This document shows positions 58,141-64,000 of a DNA stretch of 64,000 bases, one piece after another. The notes below the pieces were generated by a model that had not been told where the DNA came from, did no database searches, and saw nothing but the letters and a program-made list of their open reading frames with translations. The translations under genes and the position numbers were made by a program. Each line of letters starts with the position of its first letter. The first letter of the stretch is position 1. The stretch is from Bacteroidales bacterium (GTDB taxonomy: Bacteria; Bacteroidota; Bacteroidia; Bacteroidales; Paludibacteraceae): the NCBI GenBank assembly GCA_012519425.1, contig JAAYQF010000026.1:1-64000 (forward strand), read 5' to 3'.

Positions 58141-60138
58141 ATGAACAGTTATCGTGCACTTACACCCGACGAAATTTCTACCTTGATAAATCAGGGATGC
58201 TCAGCAGAAGATTGGAGTACCATCAGCGTAGCCAAAAACTTCAATACGCAATTTATTAACCGGGTGCAATTTTCAGGAACTATACAATTAGGATCTTTCA
58301 ATGGAACTTTCGAACTCCCGGGAGGATTAAAACAACATTCCGGACTTTACAATTGCCGTTTACACAATTGCACCATTGGAAATGACGTGTATATAGATAA
58401 AATACACAATTACATAGCGAATTATCACATTGGAGACAATTCTTTTATAGACAATATCAATTTGATGGTTGTTGAAGGTATAACTTCCTTTGGTAATGGT
58501 GTCAGGGTTCCTGTCATGAATGAAGGAGGCGGTCGGGAAATCCCGATTTTTGATAATCTTTCAGCGCCCTTGGCATATATTCAAGCACTTTACAGACATA
58601 GAAAAGCTGTGACAGAAAACATTCAGCAAATGATTGATGACTACGCAAAAAAACAGCAATCTGACAGAGGTGTAATAGGTAAAAATGTGCGTATGATCAA
58701 TTGCGGAACCATTAAGAATGTGCGTATCGGGGATACTGCCATCATAGAAGGAGCATCCATCCTTGAAAACGGCTCCATCAACAGCAATGAGGAAGCACCC
58801 GTCATCATTGGATCGGGTGTGAAATGTAAAGATTTTATCTTATGCTCGGGTGTGGAGATCACAGACTCAACCTTAATTTCGCGTTGTTTTATCGGGCAAG
58901 GATGTATTCTCTCCAAACATTATTCTGCATTGGACTCTTTGTTTTTCTCCAATTGCCAGGGAATGCATGGTGAAGCAACAGCGATTTTTGCCGGACCTTA
59001 TACGGTTTCGCACCACAAATCCACCTTGTTAATTGCAGGTATGTTCTCTTTTCTGAATGCAGGCAGTGGTTCCAACCAAAGTAACCACATGTATAAATTG
59101 GGACCTATCCACCAGGGAATATGTGAACGAGGCGCTAAAACCACCAGTAATTCTTATTTGTTATGGCCCGCCAAAATCGGGGCGTTTACATTAGTCATAG
59201 GAAGACACACCAAACATTCTGACACATCAGATCTGCCTTTTTCATATTTAATTGAAAAAGCAACCGATAGTTACTTGGTGCCGGCAGTCAACTTAAGAAG
59301 TGTGGGAACCATCCGTGATGCTCAAAAGTGGCCCAGGCGCGACAACAGGAAAGACAGTCGTAAACTTGATCCCATCAACTTCAATTTATTGAGTCCCTAC
59401 ACCATACAAAAAATGATGAAAGGGATTGAAGTGCTTGAAAGATTAAAGTCAATTTCCGGGGAGACAACAGACATTTATGTTTATCAAAACTGTAACATCA
59501 AAAATGCTGCTTTGCATACCGGAATAGAACTATATCAAACCGGCATCGCCAAATTCTTGGGTAACTCTCTCATCAGCAGGCTTGGTAATAAAACATACAC
59601 CAACATGAAGGAAGTGAGAGAACGTTTGATTCCCGACACGTCTATAGGAAAAGGTGAATGGATTGATTTATCAGGTTTGATCGCTCCAAAAAGTGAAATT
59701 GAAGAATTGCTGTATAAAATCGAAGGAAACAGCTGCTGTTTAGAAAAAATTCAGTCTGAATTTGAAAGAATTCATGGGGAGTATTACAGTTATGAATGGA
59801 CCTGGGCAAAAGAAAAATTAGAAGAGTGCTGGGGCAAAAGCATTGAAGAAGTAACATACGAAGATATCGTAAACACCATCCATCAGTGGAGGGAAGCCGT
59901 AGTTGGATTGGATCAATTGATATATAAAGATGCGAAAAAAGAATTTGACTTGAACTCAAAAACCGGATTTGGAGTAGATGGCGATGAAGATCAAAAACAT
60001 CAGGACTTTGAATCCGTAAGAGGCAGCTTTGAGAGCAACCCGTTTGTATTGGCGGTCCTGGATCACATCAAAGTCAAAACCGAGCTGGGAAACAATACGA
60101 TTAAGAGGCTTGAGAAAACTAAAAACGATAAACGATAA
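58141..60138 (+). CDS. DUF4954 family protein (left-handed beta-helix-like)
   Basis: Hexapeptide-like repeats and overall sequence typical of Bacteroidota DUF4954. Confidence 0.85.
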   Translation: MNSYRALTPDEISTLINQGCSAEDWSTISVAKNFNTQFINRVQFSGTIQLGSFNGTFELPGGLKQHSGLYNCRLHNCTIGNDVYIDKIHNYIANYHIGDNSFIDNINLMVVEGITSFGNGVRVPVMNEGGGREIPIFDNLSAPLAYIQALYRHRKAVTENIQQMIDDYAKKQQSDRGVIGKNVRMINCGTIKNVRIGDTAIIEGASILENGSINSNEEAPVIIGSGVKCKDFILCSGVEITDSTLISRCFIGQGCILSKHYSALDSLFFSNCQGMHGEATAIFAGPYTVSHHKSTLLIAGMFSFLNAGSGSNQSNHMYKLGPIHQGICERGAKTTSNSYLLWPAKIGAFTLVIGRHTKHSDTSDLPFSYLIEKATDSYLVPAVNLRSVGTIRDAQKWPRRDNRKDSRKLDPINFNLLSPYTIQKMMKGIEVLERLKSISGETTDIYVYQNCNIKNAALHTGIELYQTGIAKFLGNSLISRLGNKTYTNMKEVRERLIPDTSIGKGEWIDLSGLIAPKSEIEELLYKIEGNSCCLEKIQSEFERIHGEYYSYEWTWAKEKLEECWGKSIEEVTYEDIVNTIHQWREAVVGLDQLIYKDAKKEFDLNSKTGFGVDGDEDQKHQDFESVRGSFESNPFVLAVLDHIKVKTELGNNTIKRLEKTKNDKR

Positions 60139-60181
60139 ACGATGAACAAAGAGCAAAGAGCAAAGAACAAAGACAAAAGAC
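60124..60181. repeat. Heptameric tandem array
   Basis: AACGATA AACGATA AACGATG AACAAAG AGCAAAG AGCAAAG AACAAAG ACAAAAG AC, about 8 units in 7-bp phase. Confidence 0.75.
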
Positions 60182-60245
60182 GAATTAGTGATTGGTGGAT
60201 GGTGAGTGATGAAATTTCTTTTGTGCCTTTTGTGGTTTAAAATTC

Positions 60246-60404
60246 TAACTTCTTAACTTCTAAGACTTTCGGAACTCAGAACTCGGAACTTCTTTAACTT
60301 CTCTAACTTCTTTAACTTCCATAACTTCCAAAAACTACTAACTACTAAAAATAACTTCTTTAACTTCCTGTCAAACTACTAACTTCTCTAACTTCATTAA
60401 CTTC
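60246..60404. repeat. TAACTTC repeat region, mostly in 9-bp phase
   Basis: 11 same-strand TAACTTC starting at 60246, 60254, 60295, 60304, 60313, 60322, 60352, 60361, 60380, 60389, 60398. Confidence 0.8.
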
Positions 60405-60439
60405 CCTAACAAACAATAAACTTTTAAAAACTCAACAAT

Positions 60440-61606
60440 ATGCTTAATTTCAATTTTTACAGTCCAACTTATTTTGCTTTTGGCAAAGAACGCGAAAAGG
60501 AAACCGGCAAGTTAGTGAAGCGCTTTGGTGGAACCAAGGTTTTAATTCACTATGGCGGCGGCTCTGTCGTAAAAAGCGGTTTATTAGACCGAATTAAAAA
60601 GTCCCTGCAGGATTCTGACTTAAGTTTTATCGAATTGGGAGGAGCAGTTCCCAATCCTCGCAGCGGTTTGGTTTATACCGGCATTGAATTATGCAAAGCG
60701 CAAAATATAGACTTTGTATTAGCGGTAGGTGGGGGAAGCGCCATTGATTCAGCTAAAGCCATTGCCGTAGGTGCACTTTATGACGGTGACTTCTGGGATT
60801 TCTTCACCGGAAAAACCATTGAGAAAGCATTACCCATAGCTACCGTACTGACCTTAACAGCAGCCGGAAGCGAAGGATCTGCCAGCATGGTCATCACCCA
60901 TGAAAACGGCATGCTCAAGCGAGGAGGATACAGTGACCTGATCCGTCCTGTTTTTTCAATTATGAACCCTGAACTGACCTATACCCTCCCACCCTATCAA
61001 ACAGCTGCCGGAGTTGCTGATATGATGGCTCATGTGATGGAGCGTTACTTTACCAATACGAAAAATGTTGAACTGACCGACAGGCTTGGGGAAGCTGTGA
61101 TGCTGACCATCATCAACGAAGCTCCGAAAGTGCTGAAAAATCCGAAAGACTACGAAGCACGCGCCAACCTCATGTGGGCAGGAACATTGGCTCACAACGA
61201 TGTCTGTGGTTCCGGTCGCGAAGAAGATTGGGCTTCCCATAAAATAGAACATGAACTTTCCGGCTTATATGATGTTACCCACGGAGCCGGTTTGGCAGTT
61301 ATTTTTCCGGCCTGGATGAAATATGTGATGAAACAGGATATCGCACGTTTTGCACAGTTCGCAGTCCGCGTATGGGGTTGCGAAATGGACTTCCAAAACC
61401 CGGAAAATACGGCAAGAGAAGGCATCGAACGTTACGAGCAATTTATGAAATCCATCGGTATGCCCACCCGACTATCTGACCTGGGCGCCAAGGTTGAAGA
61501 TATACCTGTACTGATTGACAAACTACATCTGGGTGACAGGACTTTAGGTAGTTTTGTAAAATTGACCCGGGAAGATATCCGTAAAATTTACGAATTGGCG
61601 GTGTAA
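60440..61606 (+). CDS. Iron-containing alcohol dehydrogenase (butanol dehydrogenase-like)
   Basis: GGGSAIDSAKAIAVGALYDGDFWDF, TLTAAGSEGSASMVI, ADMMAHVMERYF, HKIEHELSGLYDVTHGAGLAVIFPAWM. Confidence 0.93.
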   Translation: MLNFNFYSPTYFAFGKEREKETGKLVKRFGGTKVLIHYGGGSVVKSGLLDRIKKSLQDSDLSFIELGGAVPNPRSGLVYTGIELCKAQNIDFVLAVGGGSAIDSAKAIAVGALYDGDFWDFFTGKTIEKALPIATVLTLTAAGSEGSASMVITHENGMLKRGGYSDLIRPVFSIMNPELTYTLPPYQTAAGVADMMAHVMERYFTNTKNVELTDRLGEAVMLTIINEAPKVLKNPKDYEARANLMWAGTLAHNDVCGSGREEDWASHKIEHELSGLYDVTHGAGLAVIFPAWMKYVMKQDIARFAQFAVRVWGCEMDFQNPENTAREGIERYEQFMKSIGMPTRLSDLGAKVEDIPVLIDKLHLGDRTLGSFVKLTREDIRKIYELAV

Positions 61607-61618
61607 TAAATTTGTCAG

Positions 61619-61651
61619 TTGCAGAGACGTCACAATATGACGTCTCTGCAA
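61619..61651. terminator. Perfect 14-bp inverted repeat between convergent genes
   Basis: TTGCAGAGACGTCA-caata-TGACGTCTCTGCAA. Confidence 0.5.
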
Positions 61652-61748
61652 GTTGTTTTCGTTTGTTTTTGTGTTTGGGTTATTATGACCCGGAACGTTG
61701 CTCTGGGCTGACAAATTCTGCCCAAAAAAATCAGAAAGATACAGTTGC

Positions 61749-62603
61749 CTATCGAATAATTACCTTATGTGCTCTTCCATCGATCTTTAGAATATAAATT
61801 CCCTGGCTGAGATCCAGTTCGATGAGAGATGCCGGAACATGAGTTGCAACTTTACTGCCGGTAAGTGAGTAAATTTCAACGGCAGTGAAAGGCAATGTTT
61901 CAAACTCAAGCGTCCTGCCCTTCAACTTCCAGGTAGATGATGCGCTGTTTTTTTGAAGGCTGCTAAAAAAACCATTTATAACAGCAGTCCCGGGTGAACC
62001 GATGTTACCCAAACTATTATCTGATGTTACAGTAACCTGATTGGCGACAGTTCCGTTGATGGTCCCTACAGTACTGACTACTGCAGTATCAACAACATTC
62101 AATGAAGCATCATAAGTCCAATAGAAAGAGGAACCGGTAGTAGCTGCGCCGAATGAAACTCTGGTGACTTCTGTGCCCTCGGCATCGAAGACAATGACCC
62201 CATCTCCTTTTGAAGATAATCCGACACCCTTACCGCCATAGTAGCCAACTTGTATATCATCAAGCGATGATCCCCAAAAAGTTTTAAATTTCGCTATACT
62301 ATCAGCTGGAGTAAAATCATCACCAGTCATTTCGAAGAAAATAACACTTTCACCGGATGCGATGGTAGTAATGCCGTTGAGTTCTACTGCTTTGGTGTAA
62401 TCAAAGCTGTTATCATCCATTTTCCAACCGGTAATGTCAATGCCGGTTGTACCAAAATTGGTAAGTTCAAACCAATCCTCAGTGCCACCATCGCCACTAC
62501 TGGACATTACCTCGGCAATGCGAATTTGGGCACTTAAAAAACTAAAGCTGAAGGCTGCCAATGCTGTGATAGCAAAAAGTTTAATACGTAAAGTTTTTTT
62601 CAT
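61749..62603 (-). CDS. Secreted lamin-tail domain protein with T9SS type A sorting domain
   Basis: Signal peptide; IRIAEVMSSSGDGGTEDWFELTNFGTTGIDITGWKMDD; C-terminal AVEIYSLTGSKVA..LDLSQGIYILKIDGRAHKVIIR. Confidence 0.85.
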   Translation of the reverse strand: MKKTLRIKLFAITALAAFSFSFLSAQIRIAEVMSSSGDGGTEDWFELTNFGTTGIDITGWKMDDNSFDYTKAVELNGITTIASGESVIFFEMTGDDFTPADSIAKFKTFWGSSLDDIQVGYYGGKGVGLSSKGDGVIVFDAEGTEVTRVSFGAATTGSSFYWTYDASLNVVDTAVVSTVGTINGTVANQVTVTSDNSLGNIGSPGTAVINGFFSSLQKNSASSTWKLKGRTLEFETLPFTAVEIYSLTGSKVATHVPASLIELDLSQGIYILKIDGRAHKVIIR

Positions 62604-62789
62604 AATTCAATCATTTATTTGTTTGTAAAATTTTAGTTTATAAATATGTCATTTTGAACAAAGTGAGTTTAGAAACAATTAGATGTACTACAAACCGCAA
62701 ATGTATTTATTAATTAAATATTAGCCAAATGTTTAGCTCTCTTTTTCTTCTATTTTCAGCTTAAAAACTCATTCGATATAATTTCACGT

Positions 62790-64000
62790 TTACTTTACCT
62801 CTTCGATTGCTACTACCTTGTCGCGGTTAAAGGTTACACGGAAGCGCTTGTATTTTTCAACTGCTTCATATTTGAAGTGAAAAACAAAATTCAAATAATA
62901 GTTTTTTTCTCCTACAATTTTTTTCAATGAAAAATCCTCTTCCAGAGCATAAACGGGAAATTCCGGATTGTCGGCATTTTTCATAAACGAAGTCATGTTC
63001 AATCTCAAAATTTCTACTATGCCGGCAATGTTGTAACTGCTGTTTTTATCAAGTATTTCCCTGTCAATTCGCACCGATTTTCGATACAGGATAATGGTCT
63101 CTTTCGCATAACGGTTATCTGCTTCAACGAGCGGGATTCGGTTGCGCGTTTTTAACACTTCTTTGGGAACTTTTTTCTCGGGTATAAAGTCGAAACCTTC
63201 TTTACTCCAGCCTATCTGATCCTCTTTTAAGCTGAGGGTGGTTTTGTTGTCGAAATATTTCCCGCCCATTTTGTAGGCAAAATAATAACGCATCAACTCT
63301 TTTATTCTGTCCTTAAGCATGTAGCTCACCACCAGGGCTACGAAGAGAGGCATGGTAAAATTACCGTAGGTTTTTTGAAACGAAAAAGCTATGGCTGTAG
63401 CAAATATCATTGATAAACCGGCTGCTATACTGTAATACACTTGTTCAACAAATACTCCTTCCCGCTTTTTGTTGGCATTGAGAAAAAGGTCACTTTCTAT
63501 GTATTTTTTCAGTGCTCCAAAACGGAAAATCAAGTTGCTATGTTTTTTATCATTACTTGTAGATACTGAAGGAAAACCTTTTGTTACCCTATACGAAGCC
63601 TCTTGTTGCAGTAAATGGGCTATGGGCATACGGATGTTTTTTTCGGGTGCGCTATCAGGCAACTTATCTATTTTCAACAGTAGGCGGTAAAGTGTTTTTT
63701 CAGTGACATTAGACAGGAACTCATCGCCGAAATTATAATAATCATATTGTTTGTTTGTAACCGTAGGTGTTTGAATGATATTTGCCAGGCTGCGATATTT
63801 AGTCAAGATATCATTCACATCAGCAATAAAGTTTTCGAACAACAATTTTTTTTCAGAGAAAATTTTGTGTTTGATGATATATAAGGATTGATCGCGGATG
63901 GCACTTTTAAAAATCGCTGCAAACATTTTGATCTGATACTCGTATTCAGCTTCGTTGGTGCGGGTAGGTGAAGACGCCATTTGCCGCATAGCATTTTCTA
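62790..64000 (-). CDS. Uncharacterised protein with two hydrophobic segments, 5' end cut by window edge
   Basis: Frame stays open upstream of the track start (E-N-A-M-R-Q-M) to the edge; hydrophobic YSIAAGLSMIFATAIAFSF and FTMPLFVALVVSYML. Confidence 0.7.
   Translation of the reverse strand, partial: ENAMRQMASSPTRTNEAEYEYQIKMFAAIFKSAIRDQSLYIIKHKIFSEKKLLFENFIADVNDILTKYRSLANIIQTPTVTNKQYDYYNFGDEFLSNVTEKTLYRLLLKIDKLPDSAPEKNIRMPIAHLLQQEASYRVTKGFPSVSTSNDKKHSNLIFRFGALKKYIESDLFLNANKKREGVFVEQVYYSIAAGLSMIFATAIAFSFQKTYGNFTMPLFVALVVSYMLKDRIKELMRYYFAYKMGGKYFDNKTTLSLKEDQIGWSKEGFDFIPEKKVPKEVLKTRNRIPLVEADNRYAKETIILYRKSVRIDREILDKNSSYNIAGIVEILRLNMTSFMKNADNPEFPVYALEEDFSLKKIVGEKNYYLNFVFHFKYEAVEKYKRFRVTFNRDKVVAIEEVK

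Noticed and set aside
60246-60404. Possible CRISPR array
   Set aside because: Units are 7-9 bp without unique 30-bp spacers, and no cas genes are present.

Overview
This 64 kb window is a low-GC chromosomal segment from a Bacteroidota bacterium, judged by type IX secretion sorting domains, PorQ, TANNTTTG promoters, DUF4954 and a DUF2764-type V-ATPase. Most of it is housekeeping: dnaA, miaA, rnz, lptD-like, aroC, speA-like, cdsA, ftsH, rsfS, rseP, dxr, a complete V/A-type ATPase operon, ispH, cmk, porQ, tonB, hflX and DUF4954. The standout accessory region is a compact minus-strand cluster at about 29.1-39.7 kb, between rsfS/ftsH and a TPR lipoprotein/rseP. In transcription order it encodes an intact Ser/Thr kinase, an uncharacterised 388-aa protein, a PD-(D/E)XK-like nuclease, a 55-aa ORF missed by the track, a membrane protein with a divergent J-like N-terminus, a coiled-coil membrane protein, a long Hsp70, a pseudokinase-AAA+ fusion, a TerB-like protein and a small membrane protein. 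It is the best candidate for an undescribed system (kinase-regulated chaperone/AAA+ machine with a nuclease arm). Other points of interest are tandem palindromic operators on a promoter, a miaA without a canonical start codon, a 162-bp inverted-repeat element with an internal REP-like palindrome, phased 7-bp and 9-bp arrays, and Na+-type ligand signatures in the V-ATPase K subunit. All homology calls come from reading motifs by eye; no database search was run.
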